From Arthrobacter sp. B0490 (GTDB taxonomy: Bacteria > Actinomycetota > Actinomycetes > Actinomycetales > Micrococcaceae), in NCBI RefSeq assembly GCF_002929355.1, contig NZ_PJIR01000018.1, positions 1 through 45,580 of the forward strand: a DNA stretch of 45,580 nt. Direction: 5' to 3'. Each line of letters begins with the position of its first letter. Position 1 is the stretch's first letter. Shown piece by piece: positions 1 to 7,873 of this stretch. A program made the position numbers and the translations under genes. Below the pieces are notes generated by a model. That model made no database searches. It saw only the letters and a program-made list of their open reading frames with translations, and was not told where the DNA came from.

Positions 1-92
1 GAGCGGGCGAGGTCGGTGACCACGATCTCCATGTACGCGCAGCGGACGATGTCCGGTGCGGGGACCGAGGGCGTGGGAATGCGATCAGGCAT
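1..92 (-). CDS. hpaD: Extradiol dioxygenase N-terminus (partial, runs off left edge)
   Basis: On the minus strand an ATG at 92 opens a frame that stays open to the window edge. The visible residues end in a stretch reading YMEIVVTDLARS, the usual opening of a vicinal-oxygen-chelate (VOC) domain. A GAGAGA stretch precedes the start. It lies just downstream of the aldehyde dehydrogenase, in the same direction. In that context the likely identity is 3,4-dihydroxyphenylacetate 2,3-dioxygenase, the ring-cleaving enzyme of homoprotocatechuate degradation. Only about 30 residues are visible and no metal ligand can be checked, so another VOC protein is possible. Confidence 0.5.
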   Translation of the reverse strand, partial: MPDRIPTPSVPAPDIVRCAYMEIVVTDLAR

Positions 93-130
93 GAGGGGTC
101 TCTCTTCTGTGAACGGAAGGGGGGAAGGGG

Positions 131-1675
131 TTAGCTGTCGCCGGAAACGGCAGCGTCTGCGACGCTGCCAAACTTGGGGGAGTGGGACTCGTTGAGGGTG
201 ATCTGCACCGACTGCTGGGTGGTGTAGAAATCTACCGAGCGGTAGCCGCCCTCGCGGCCGAGACCCGAAGCCTTCACGCCGCCGAACGGAGTGCGGAGGT
301 CGCGTACGTTGTTCGAGTTCAGCCACACCATGCCCGCCTCGATGGCGTGTGCGAAGTTGTGCGCACGCTTCAGGCTCGAGGTCCAGACGTAGGCAGCCAG
401 GCCGTACTTGGTGTTGTTCGCCAGGGTCAGCGCCTCGGCGTCGTCCTCGAACGGGGTGATGGCGACGACGGGGCCGAAGATCTCCTCCTGGAAGATCCGC
501 GCATCGGGGGAGACATCCGCGAAGACCGTGGGGGCGATGTAGTTGCCGGTGGGGAAGCCCTCGGCGCGACCGCCGCCGGCGAGGAGGCGGCCCTCTGTCT
601 TGCCGATCTCGATGTAGTTCATGACGTTGTCGAAGTGGTTCGGGTGGACGAGCGAGCCGACCTCGGTGGCGGGATCGCTCGGAAGGCCCACCACGATGTT
701 CTTCGCGCGCTGGGCGAAGCGAGCCACGAAGTCGTCGTAGATGTCGCGCTGCACGAGCACGCGGCTTCCGGCGGTGCACCGCTCACCGTTGAGGGAGAAC
801 ACGCTGAAGACGGTGGCGTCGAGGGCGGCTTCAATATCGGCGTCGGCGAAGACGACGGCCGGGCTTTTCCCGCCGAGCTCGAGCGAGAGGCCCTTGAACT
901 GGGGGGCGGCTGCAGTCGAGATGGTGGCACCTGTCGAGCTGTCACCGGTGAAAGAGATGAGGGGCACGTCCGGGTGCTTGACGAGGTAGTCGCCCGCGAT
1001 GCCCCCGGACCCGAAGATCAGGTTGAAGACTCCGTCGGGCAGGCCTGCTTCGCGGAAAATCTCGGGCCACAACACGGCCGAGAGCGGGGTGTAGCTAGCC
1101 GGCTTCATGACCACGGTGTTGCCCGCCGCGATGGCGGGAGCCAGCTTCCACGACTCCTGCATGAAAGGCACGTTCCAGGGCGTGATGAGCCCGGCGACGC
1201 CGATGGGCTTGCGGTTCACGTAATTGAGCTGGCGGCCGGGGACCTTGAACGCGTTGTCCTCCTGGGCAACGATGAGGTCGGCAAAAAAGCGGAAGTTCTC
1301 AGCGGCACGCAGCGCCTGGCCCTTGGCCTGGGTGATGGGCAGGCCGGAGTCGTAGCTTTCGAGGTAGGCCAGCTCGTCGTCGCGGGATTCGACGATGTCG
1401 GCGATCTTGTGCAGGACGCGCGAGCGTTCGCGGGGCAGCATTTTCGGCCACGGGCCTGCCGTGAAGGCTTGCTTGGCGGCGGCGACGGCGAGGTCGACGT
1501 CTTCTGCCTGACCTGCAGCTGCGGTCGCGTACTTCTGGTTGGACACCGGTTCCAGCACATCGAAGGTCTTTCCACCGATCGAGTCGACGAACTCGCCGTT
1601 GATGTAGTGCTGGAGGTGGGTGGGCAGGTTGCCGGGCACGAAGTGCTCGCTGGGGGTCTCTACAGTCGTCGTCAT
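131..1675 (-). CDS. hpaE: Aldehyde dehydrogenase, CHMS dehydrogenase type
   Basis: This 514-residue NAD(P)-dependent aldehyde dehydrogenase has the full family length. Visible hallmarks are the oxyanion Asn168 in PWNVP, Lys191 in VVMKPAS, general base Glu266 in LELGG, the nucleophile Cys300 in NGERCTAGS, and the EEIFGPV motif. The wording around Cys300 is typical of 5-carboxymethyl-2-hydroxymuconate semialdehyde (CHMS) dehydrogenases, which oxidise the ring-cleavage product of homoprotocatechuate. It follows the GntR gene on the same strand and precedes the partial extradiol dioxygenase, which supports an hpa operon. A succinate-semialdehyde or betaine-aldehyde type enzyme is the alternative. 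The long plus-strand frame across it is a codon-bias shadow. Confidence 0.85.
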   Translation of the reverse strand: MTTTVETPSEHFVPGNLPTHLQHYINGEFVDSIGGKTFDVLEPVSNQKYATAAAGQAEDVDLAVAAAKQAFTAGPWPKMLPRERSRVLHKIADIVESRDDELAYLESYDSGLPITQAKGQALRAAENFRFFADLIVAQEDNAFKVPGRQLNYVNRKPIGVAGLITPWNVPFMQESWKLAPAIAAGNTVVMKPASYTPLSAVLWPEIFREAGLPDGVFNLIFGSGGIAGDYLVKHPDVPLISFTGDSSTGATISTAAAPQFKGLSLELGGKSPAVVFADADIEAALDATVFSVFSLNGERCTAGSRVLVQRDIYDDFVARFAQRAKNIVVGLPSDPATEVGSLVHPNHFDNVMNYIEIGKTEGRLLAGGGRAEGFPTGNYIAPTVFADVSPDARIFQEEIFGPVVAITPFEDDAEALTLANNTKYGLAAYVWTSSLKRAHNFAHAIEAGMVWLNSNNVRDLRTPFGGVKASGLGREGGYRSVDFYTTQQSVQITLNESHSPKFGSVADAAVSGDS

Positions 1676-1698
1676 CTTTCAGTCCTTAGGTTGTGGTC

Positions 1699-2379
1699 TT
1701 ACTGCTTGCTTTGTGCCAGATAGGCGTCAAGGGTGGCGGAGCGGTGAAGGCGCGACACTCTTTCAATTTCGTCAGGGTCTGCATCGGCTTCGATTAGCCG
1801 CATGAGAGCTTCGTGTTCGTCCACGGAATTGTGGGCGCGGCCAGGGACGAAGCGAAAGGTCGAGGACCGCATCGAGGCCAGACGCGCCCAGCCCCGGTGC
1901 ACCAGGTCCAGGATGTGCGGGTTGGGGCAGTTTTCGAACAGGACGCTGTGGAAGTCCTGATTGAGCCGGGTGAAGCGCACCGGGTCGAAGTGGTCCAAGC
2001 ACTCACGCATCTCAGTGTTGATCGCTCGGGCACGGGCGATGTCGGCCGGCTTGATGAGAGGGGCGGAGAGTGCCGTCGCAGCACCCTCGATGATGCTCAG
2101 CGTCTGCATCGTGTAGAGGTACTCGGTGGGGTCGATCCCGGCTACCGTGGCCCCAATATTTCGCTCGAACGTCAGGAGCCCTTCGGCTTCCAGGCGACGT
2201 AGGGCCTCGCGTACCGGCACAACGCTCACCCGGAGGTCGTCTGCGATCTGGGCAAGGACAAGGCGATACCCGGGGGAGTAGCTCCCATCGATGATGCGCG
2301 ACTTCACGGCAACGTAGGCATGTTCCGATTTGCTGCCCGCTGCGGGGGTGCTCGGCGTAGTGCTCACGACCTCAGCCAC
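1699..2379 (-). CDS. GntR-family regulator (FadR/FCD subfamily)
   Basis: A cytoplasmic transcription factor of 226 residues. Residues about 15-85 form the winged helix-turn-helix, with the signature SVVPVREALRRLEAEGLL. Residues about 95-220 form the all-helical FCD ligand domain, with the spaced His/Asp residues typical of its metal-carboxylate pocket (RLNQDFH, DEHEAL, SRLHRSA). Its start overlaps the stop of the FAH-RraA gene by 8 bp, so the two are translationally coupled and the regulator sits inside the operon it probably controls. The palindrome at 3856-3869 in front of the operon fits a FadR-type operator. FCD regulators usually respond to a carboxylate intermediate; which one cannot be read from the sequence. 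Confidence 0.88.
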   Translation of the reverse strand: MAEVVSTTPSTPAAGSKSEHAYVAVKSRIIDGSYSPGYRLVLAQIADDLRVSVVPVREALRRLEAEGLLTFERNIGATVAGIDPTEYLYTMQTLSIIEGAATALSAPLIKPADIARARAINTEMRECLDHFDPVRFTRLNQDFHSVLFENCPNPHILDLVHRGWARLASMRSSTFRFVPGRAHNSVDEHEALMRLIEADADPDEIERVSRLHRSATLDAYLAQSKQ

Positions 2380-3838
2380 GGGATGCTTCCTCCATCGATT
2401 GGTTGTAGGCAGCCCTCCACGTGGCGTTCATTGGGTAAAGCCCATCAACGCTGTGTCCCTGCTTGACCATGTCGAAGATGAAGACTTCTTCCTTTTCCTG
2501 CTGGATGCAGTCGTCCGCCAGCTCCTCGGCGATGGCCGGCGGAATCACCAGGATGCCGTCGGCATCGGCGACGATGATGTCACCGGGCTGCACGGTCGTC
2601 CCGCCGCATGCGATGGTCACGTCGGTGTCCCATGGGATGTGGCGCCGGCCAAGCACGGCCGGGTGGGGGTTGGCGTAGTAGGTGGGCATGTCCATGGCTG
2701 AGACTGCGGCGAAATCGCGGACGCCGCCATCGGTGATGATGGCCGCGGCGCCGCGTACCTGTGCCCGGAGGGCGAGGATGTCCCCGATGGTGCCCGTGCC
2801 CTCTTCGCCGCGTGCTTCCATGACGAGGATGTCACCCTCGTTCACGGAGTCAATGGCTCGTTTCTGGGCGTTGAAGCCTCCGCCGTGCTGCTTGAAGAGG
2901 TCTTCCCGGTTAGGGACGTAGCGCAGTGTGCGCGCAAGTCCGACGACGCGGCGGTCAGGGCGGGTTGCTTGGAGGCCGTCGATGCTGACGTTGTTCAGGC
3001 CGCGCTTGCGCAGCTGGGACGAGAGGGTAGCAGTCGAGACGCTTTCGAGGCGGGCTTTGAGCTCAGGAGTCAGGACGGACTCGATGACGGCTAATCCCGC
3101 AGCCTCTTTGGACCCGTAGGCTTCCTCGCGCTGGGCGTCATTGATCTTCGGTTGCGCGCCGAAATCGGCCGGGGGGACGGTTCCGTCCGTGACCTTGGTG
3201 ACGAGGCGACCGGTGGTGAGCCCGCCATCAATCTGCGTGACTTCGACTTCGAGCGTGTCGCCGGGAACGGCGACCGAAGCACCAGCTGGTGTGCCGGTAA
3301 GAATGATGTCGCCGGCCTCGAGGGTCAGCAGCTGTGACAGGTCGGCTACAAGCCGGGCGAAGGGGAACAGCAGGTCCGCCGTGGTGTCGTCCTGCACCAC
3401 GACGCCGTTGTGCCAGGTGCGGATGCGCAGGGCGGCAGAATTCACCGCGTCGGCCGGGATCAGACCTGGTCCCACCGGCGTGAAGCCGTCGCCGCCCTTG
3501 GACCGGAGGTTCGAGCCCTTGTCGGCGTAGCGGAGGTCGTAGACCCCGAGGTCGTTGCTCGCCGTCACCCACGCCACATGGCTCCAAGCATCCGCGATAG
3601 ACACGCGGCGAGCCGGGGTTCCGATCACCAGCGCTATCTCACCCTCGAACGCCAGCAGCTCGCATCCCGCGGGTCGTTCTACCGCTAAATCTGTCACGGC
3701 AAGTGAGGATGACGGCTTCAGGAAGTAGGACGGCTGCTCCGGGGTACGGCCTCGCTGGGCGGCGCGGCTGGGGTAGTTGATGTGGACTGCGATGACCTTG
3801 CGGGCGGCGGCTAGGGTGCCGTGATTGACCTGTTCCAT
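2372..3838 (-). CDS. FAH-RraA fusion protein (hydrolase/isomerase plus aldolase-like domain)
   Basis: A 488-residue two-domain protein. Residues about 1-235 form a fumarylacetoacetate-hydrolase (FAH) domain: GEIALVIG supplies the acidic metal ligands, followed by NDLGVYDLR, KGGDGFTPVGP and the ending DIILTGTPAG. Residues about 255-480 form an RraA/HMG-aldolase-like domain, with STATLSSQLRKRG, GDILALRAQVRGAAAIITDGGVRD and GDIIVADADGILVIP. The GD..A and GG.RD motifs are those of class II pyruvate aldolases of this fold. In an hpa context the FAH half would be the 5-carboxymethyl-2-hydroxymuconate isomerase/decarboxylase. The RraA half could replace the separate retro-aldol enzyme, which is inference. 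It is the first gene of the minus operon. Confidence 0.82.
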   Translation of the reverse strand: MEQVNHGTLAAARKVIAVHINYPSRAAQRGRTPEQPSYFLKPSSSLAVTDLAVERPAGCELLAFEGEIALVIGTPARRVSIADAWSHVAWVTASNDLGVYDLRYADKGSNLRSKGGDGFTPVGPGLIPADAVNSAALRIRTWHNGVVVQDDTTADLLFPFARLVADLSQLLTLEAGDIILTGTPAGASVAVPGDTLEVEVTQIDGGLTTGRLVTKVTDGTVPPADFGAQPKINDAQREEAYGSKEAAGLAVIESVLTPELKARLESVSTATLSSQLRKRGLNNVSIDGLQATRPDRRVVGLARTLRYVPNREDLFKQHGGGFNAQKRAIDSVNEGDILVMEARGEEGTGTIGDILALRAQVRGAAAIITDGGVRDFAAVSAMDMPTYYANPHPAVLGRRHIPWDTDVTIACGGTTVQPGDIIVADADGILVIPPAIAEELADDCIQQEKEEVFIFDMVKQGHSVDGLYPMNATWRAAYNQSMEEASRG

Positions 3839-3855
3839 TCGTCACTCCTCATCGA

Positions 3856-3873
3856 ATACGAAATCGTATACGA
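3856..3873. promoter_or_regulatory. GntR-type operator in the divergent hpa / CoA-transferase spacer
   Basis: ATACGA-AA-TCGTAT is a perfect 6-bp inverted repeat with a 2-bp spacer (3856-3869). It overlaps a second perfect palindrome, TCGTATACGA (3864-3873). It sits 18 bp before the start codon of the FAH-RraA gene and faces the divergent operon. Its size and symmetry suit the FCD-type GntR regulator encoded in the operon. The assignment to that regulator is inference. Confidence 0.6.
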
Positions 3874-3950
3874 AGGCTAGGGTGAACCTCCCGTCCCCGT
3901 CAAGCCGCGGAAGCCGCGGGTATCCAACTGCAAATGACGCGCCCAAGGTG

Positions 3951-3979
3951 TTGCGTAGGTCACAGGGCGTTGTTACTAT
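3951..3979 (+). promoter_or_regulatory. Sigma70-like promoter of the CoA-transferase operon
   Basis: A -35 box TTGCGT (3951-3956) and a -10 box TACTAT (3974-3979) are separated by 17 bp. They lie about 75 bp upstream of the CoA-transferase start, with a palindrome in the resulting leader. Confidence 0.5.
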
Positions 3980-4000
3980 TTACCCGCTAAATGAGATCTT

Positions 4001-4019
4001 CTTCCCACTCAGTGGGAAG
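4001..4019. promoter_or_regulatory. 19-bp palindrome in leader of the CoA-transferase operon
   Basis: CTTCCCACTCAGTGGGAAG is a perfect inverted repeat of 9-bp arms around one base. It starts about 20 bp after the predicted -10 box, where a repressor would block transcription. The IclR-family protein at the end of this operon is the obvious candidate to bind it, but that is inference. A 9-bp stem with a one-base loop is a poor RNA hairpin, so a protein site is more likely than an attenuator. Confidence 0.5.
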
Positions 4020-4052
4020 TGTCTTGCTCCCAATGATGCAGGCAGGAATGAC

Positions 4053-5297
4053 ATGACGCAGGAACTTCACATCGAAGGGAACTCCCTTCCACTCCACGGA
4101 ATCCGGGTACTCGAACTCGGCAGTTTCATCGCAGCGCCGTTCGCAGCACGCCTCTTCGGTGACTTCGGTGCCGAAGTCATTAAAATTGAAAAACCCCAGG
4201 GCGGCGATGAACTGCGTGACTGGCGAAAGACCCGCGGATCGACGTCCATGCTGTTCCGCACCCTTGCACGTAATAAGAAGTCGGTCGTTCTGGATCTGCG
4301 CTCGGAAGAAGGGCGTGAGGCGGTCAAAAAGATCGCAGCGCAATGCGATGTGGTGATTGAGAACTTCCGGCCAGGAACTCTTGAGAAGTGGGGTCTGGGA
4401 CCCGACGTTCTTCAGGAACTGAACCCTGAAGTCGTGATGGTGCGAATTTCCGGGTACGGACAGACCGGCCCCTACAAGAACCGTGCGGGCTTCGGGAGTT
4501 CCGCCGAGTCCTTCGCTGGATTGCGGTACATCACGGGTGAGCCAGACCGCCCCGCCGGCAGGGCAGCAGCAAGTATGGGCGACACCGTGGCCGGTCTGTA
4601 CGGGGTCATCGGTGCACTGATGCTTATGCTGCAGAAGTCTCGCGGGCTCACAGCCAAGGGCACCCCCCAAATCGTGGACGTTGCGCTGTACGAAGGGATA
4701 TTCAGCCTTCTCGAGTCGTTGGTCCCCGACTACGATGCCTACGGCATGGTGCGCAAGCGCACCGGTGGAGCACTTCCCGGTGTCGTACCCACCGGCTCCT
4801 ACCTTTGCCAGGACGACCTCGAGGTGGTCATCGGCGGAAACTCGAACTCGGTCTTCATCCGCCTGATGCAAGCGATGGGTCGTAAGGATCTCGCCGAGGA
4901 TAAAACCCTCCTCACGACCCAGGGCCGGGGCGCCCGCGAGGAAGAACTCAACAGCGCGATCTCGACCTGGACCGGCAGCATGCCTCTGGCCACCGTGCTG
5001 GACAAGCTCGATGAAGCCGGCGTGCCCGCCGGGCCTGTCTACGATGCTCCAAGCATCGCCGTCGACAAGCACTACTTGGCACGGGACATGATTCAAACCC
5101 ACGAAGTCGTCATCGAGGACGAGCCGGAGCTCATCCGCTTTCCCGGCGTCGTTCCCAAAATGCCCGGCCATGAAGGCGAAGTCCGCTGGATTGGACCCGA
5201 GCTGGGACAGCACACCCGGGAAGTCCTCAAGGAACTGGCTGGCATGACCGCGGAGGAAATCGATGGCCTCAACGGTTTGCAGGAGGCGCGCTCATGA
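4053..5297 (+). CDS. Class III CoA-transferase (CaiB/BaiF family)
   Basis: A 414-residue enzyme that moves CoA between carboxylic acids through an aspartyl-CoA anhydride. The ATG at 4053 follows an AGGCAGGA ribosome site. The open frame extends upstream but looks non-coding there. The N-terminus GIRVLELGSFIAAPFAARLFGDFGAEVIKIEKP and the later RISGYGQTGPYKNRAGFG are family signatures. The catalytic Asp is the one in ASMGDTVAGLYGVIGAL. It overlaps the lyase gene by 4 bp (ATGA), so the two are coupled. Paired with an HMG-CoA-lyase-type enzyme, it most plausibly activates a 3-hydroxy-3-methyl-dicarboxylate or citramalate-like acid taken up by the transporter downstream. The exact substrate cannot be read from sequence. 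Confidence 0.88.
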   Translation: MTQELHIEGNSLPLHGIRVLELGSFIAAPFAARLFGDFGAEVIKIEKPQGGDELRDWRKTRGSTSMLFRTLARNKKSVVLDLRSEEGREAVKKIAAQCDVVIENFRPGTLEKWGLGPDVLQELNPEVVMVRISGYGQTGPYKNRAGFGSSAESFAGLRYITGEPDRPAGRAAASMGDTVAGLYGVIGALMLMLQKSRGLTAKGTPQIVDVALYEGIFSLLESLVPDYDAYGMVRKRTGGALPGVVPTGSYLCQDDLEVVIGGNSNSVFIRLMQAMGRKDLAEDKTLLTTQGRGAREEELNSAISTWTGSMPLATVLDKLDEAGVPAGPVYDAPSIAVDKHYLARDMIQTHEVVIEDEPELIRFPGVVPKMPGHEGEVRWIGPELGQHTREVLKELAGMTAEEIDGLNGLQEARS

Positions 5298-6169
5298 AGG
5301 TGGAGATCACCGACGTCTTCCTCAGGGACGGACTTCAGGACGAACCGGTCATCGTCTCGACCGCGCACAAACTCGAGATCGCCGAAGCCCTCATAGCAGC
5401 GGGCGTCAAGCGCATCGAAGCCGCGTCTTTCGTCAACCCCCGTCGCGTACCTCAGATGGGTGATGCCCACGAGGTCATCTCATCCCTTCCTGCCCGTTCC
5501 GGCGTTAGCTACACAAGCCTCGCTTTGAACGGGAAGGGCATTGAACGCGCCGCCCAGGCTGGAGCGACGCACATTGAGGTCGTGACCTCTGCAAGCCAGG
5601 CCCACAGCAACGCAAACTCGGGCCTCGCTGTCGAAGACGCGCTGGCCAGCCTCGGCAGGGAAGTGGCCAAGTACCCGGAACTTCAATTCTTCGCCGGTAT
5701 CTCCACCGCCTTCACCTGCCCTTTTGAAGGGGACATCGATCCCAATCATCTCCTGCGCATAGTCCGTGCATTCAAATCCATGGGCATCCAAGATGTCGGG
5801 TTGGCCGATACCCTCGGCACAACACCACCCGAGCAGGTCCTGGCCAGCACACAGTACATACGTGACGCTGAACCGGACCTTACCTACTACCTCCACCTGC
5901 ACAATGCGCACGGTCAGGCACTGGAAACAGTGACCACAGCAATCGCCTCCGGCATCACCCACTTCGACGCCGCACTTGGCGGGTACGGAGGATGTCCCTT
6001 CGCCCCCGGCGCCCACGGCAACCTCGCCACAGAGGAACTCGTTCGGCACCTGCACAACTCCGGACATGACACCGGAATCGACGAGGACCGTCTTGCCGAG
6101 GCCGTCCGTCTGGCCCGTGATGTCATCTCCCGCTCACCTGCCGTCGAGAATCTCGACCCAGCTCGCTGA
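5294..6169 (+). CDS. Hydroxymethylglutaryl-CoA lyase-type enzyme
   Basis: A 291-residue DRE-TIM metallolyase that splits a 3-hydroxyacyl-CoA, such as HMG-CoA into acetoacetate plus acetyl-CoA. Visible motifs are RDGLQDEP (residues 11-18), the metal-binding HLHNAHGQ, GLADTLGTTPPEQV, and the Cys-containing flap GGYGGCPFAPGAHGN typical of HMG-CoA lyases. The length is normal. The start overlaps the stop of the CoA-transferase gene by 4 bp. Related enzymes cleave citramalyl-CoA or similar branched compounds, so the substrate may not be HMG-CoA itself. The soluble catabolic role follows from the neighbours: CoA activation before it and a carboxylate transporter after it. Confidence 0.85.
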   Translation: MKVEITDVFLRDGLQDEPVIVSTAHKLEIAEALIAAGVKRIEAASFVNPRRVPQMGDAHEVISSLPARSGVSYTSLALNGKGIERAAQAGATHIEVVTSASQAHSNANSGLAVEDALASLGREVAKYPELQFFAGISTAFTCPFEGDIDPNHLLRIVRAFKSMGIQDVGLADTLGTTPPEQVLASTQYIRDAEPDLTYYLHLHNAHGQALETVTTAIASGITHFDAALGGYGGCPFAPGAHGNLATEELVRHLHNSGHDTGIDEDRLAEAVRLARDVISRSPAVENLDPAR

Positions 6170-6295
6170 ACCGCACCAGGGCAGCCCGGCACACCTAGCC
6201 GGCAACGCCCACGACCAAGCATTACCCACACACTGAGCAACTCGTCCGCCATGCAGGCACTACATCAGCTACCCCTCACAGTTCCGGAGACAACG

Positions 6296-7774
6296 ATGTC
6301 CGCAACCCCCCGCAACACCGGATACACAGAACAAACAACCAACACTTCGACCGACACTTCGACCAACACTTCGACCGACACTTCGACCGACACCGACACC
6401 GACACCGGCACCGGCACCGGCACGGGAATCGACCGTCCCGTGGAACGCACTGTCGGCAGTAGGCCTGGCGTTCACTACCCCGGCAAGCTGGGGTGGCGCA
6501 TCTCGAGCCTGCCGGCCCCCCTGTACCTCGTGCTCGCAGCCCTGGTACTGATCGCGGCAATCACGGGCAACCTGCCGGACAGCATGGTGTCAGGTTTCGC
6601 AACCACGATCCTGCTCGGCGGCTTCTTCATCTGGCTCGGAAACCTCATTCCGGTTATCCGCGACTTCGGTCTCCCGACAGTCCTGTGCACCTTCGCTCCC
6701 GCAACACTAGCCTTCTTCGGCCTTGTGCCCACGAACCTCATCGCCGTCGTCCAGAACTTCGTCGAAGGCTACGGGTTTCTGGACTTCTTCGTCGTCGGCA
6801 TCATCGCCGGATCAATCCTCGGCATGCCGCGGACACTGCTGCTCAAGGCAGGGCCACGCTTCGCCGTTCCGCTCGTCGGGTGCCTCACCTCCACCTTCCT
6901 GCTGGTCGGACTCCTCGGTTTCCTGACCGGTTTCGGTTTCATCGACGCGATCCTCTTCATTGCAGCTCCGATCATGGCCGGCGGCCTCGGCGTGGGAGCA
7001 CTGCCCATGTCCGAAATGTACGCATCGAAGACCGGGGGCAGCTCCGACACCTTCATGGGCGATCTTCTCTCCGCCGTCGTTGTCGCGAACGTCGTCTGCA
7101 TCCTCATCGCCGGTTTCTACAACGGCCTTGGCAAGCGCAAGAAGCAGCTTTTCGTCGGCTTCAACGGCCACGGTGAACTCCTGCGCATCAAGGGACGATC
7201 CGATGAACTGGCACTACCGCCGAAGCGGGACTCGTCCTCCTACATCGCACTCGGCAAGGGACTGCTCATCGCAGGCGCCCTGTTCATCCTCGGCAACCTG
7301 ATTGCCGTTTACCTCCCCGCCCTGCACCCTTACGCCTGGACAATCATCGCCGCCGCGGCCGTCAAAATCTTCGGGCTCCTACCCAAGGACGTGGAAGACT
7401 CCACAGCAGATTGGGGAGATTTTATCGGGGCAGTCCTGGTCCCCGCCCTTCTGGTAGGTGTCAGCCTGACCTACATTGAAATCGGTGACGTCCTCAATTC
7501 ACTGGGCAACCCCCTGTTCATCCTCCTCACCATCAGCACCGTCATTATCTCCACGCTGACCTCCGGGGCACTGGGGTGGATGGTCAAGTTCAACTTCGTC
7601 GAAGCCTCCATCACGCCCGGCCTCGTCATGGCGGATACCGGTGGCAGCGGAGATGTGTCCGTGCTCAGCGCCGCCAACCGCATGCACCTGATGCCCTTCG
7701 CTGCCCTCACCAACCGCCTCGGTGGAGCACTCGTGCTCTTCGTGACATCCCTCATCGTCCCGTTCCTCGCCTGA
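6296..7774 (+). CDS. 2-hydroxycarboxylate transporter family (2HCT/CitS-like) permease
   Basis: A 492-residue inner-membrane protein. After a hydrophilic N-terminus (residues 1-65), about ten to eleven hydrophobic segments follow. Two re-entrant-loop motifs mark the 2HCT family: GGLGVGALPMSEMYA mid-protein, and near the C-terminus MADTGGSGDVSVLSAANRM, close to the citrate/malate carriers. These carriers move 2-hydroxy-di- or tricarboxylates with Na+ or H+, or by exchange. The start at 6296 follows GGAGA; an upstream in-frame ATG is too distant from any ribosome site. The N-terminus encodes a Thr/Ser/Asp/Gly repeat (see 6344-6425), unusual for this family. Its substrate is probably the acid processed by the two upstream enzymes. 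Confidence 0.85.
   Translation: MSATPRNTGYTEQTTNTSTDTSTNTSTDTSTDTDTDTGTGTGTGIDRPVERTVGSRPGVHYPGKLGWRISSLPAPLYLVLAALVLIAAITGNLPDSMVSGFATTILLGGFFIWLGNLIPVIRDFGLPTVLCTFAPATLAFFGLVPTNLIAVVQNFVEGYGFLDFFVVGIIAGSILGMPRTLLLKAGPRFAVPLVGCLTSTFLLVGLLGFLTGFGFIDAILFIAAPIMAGGLGVGALPMSEMYASKTGGSSDTFMGDLLSAVVVANVVCILIAGFYNGLGKRKKQLFVGFNGHGELLRIKGRSDELALPPKRDSSSYIALGKGLLIAGALFILGNLIAVYLPALHPYAWTIIAAAAVKIFGLLPKDVEDSTADWGDFIGAVLVPALLVGVSLTYIEIGDVLNSLGNPLFILLTISTVIISTLTSGALGWMVKFNFVEASITPGLVMADTGGSGDVSVLSAANRMHLMPFAALTNRLGGALVLFVTSLIVPFLA
6344..6425 (+). repeat. In-frame tandem repeat in the 2HCT N-terminus
   Basis: Four 12-bp units of ACTTCGACCGAC (one with A for G) run from 6344 to 6391. Shorter 6-bp units follow, ACCGAC then ACCGGC, to about 6425. 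Unit lengths are multiples of three, so copy changes keep the frame. They encode a low-complexity Thr-Ser-Asp then Thr-Asp/Gly tail before the first membrane segment. Confidence 0.9.
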
Positions 7775-7873
7775 TCACCACTTCCGCGCGGCAAGGGGGA
7801 GCTCGCTGACAGCCGGGCTTTCCCTTGCCGTTACGACTGCAATCCCTCGAATCCGAAGGAAACGAACACAGCC

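Noticed and set aside
182..1723. A 513-residue plus-strand open frame opposite the aldehyde dehydrogenase
   Set aside because: It has no recognisable domain and is rich in Val/Gly/Asp/Arg as expected of an antisense frame in GC-rich DNA. The minus-strand gene has full catalytic motifs.
3987..5213. A 408-residue minus-strand frame opposite the CoA-transferase
   Set aside because: No domain match, and it is antisense to a gene with clear family signatures.
6344..6425. CRISPR-like or regulatory repeat array
   Set aside because: The units are short, contiguous, without spacers, and lie in-frame within a transporter gene.
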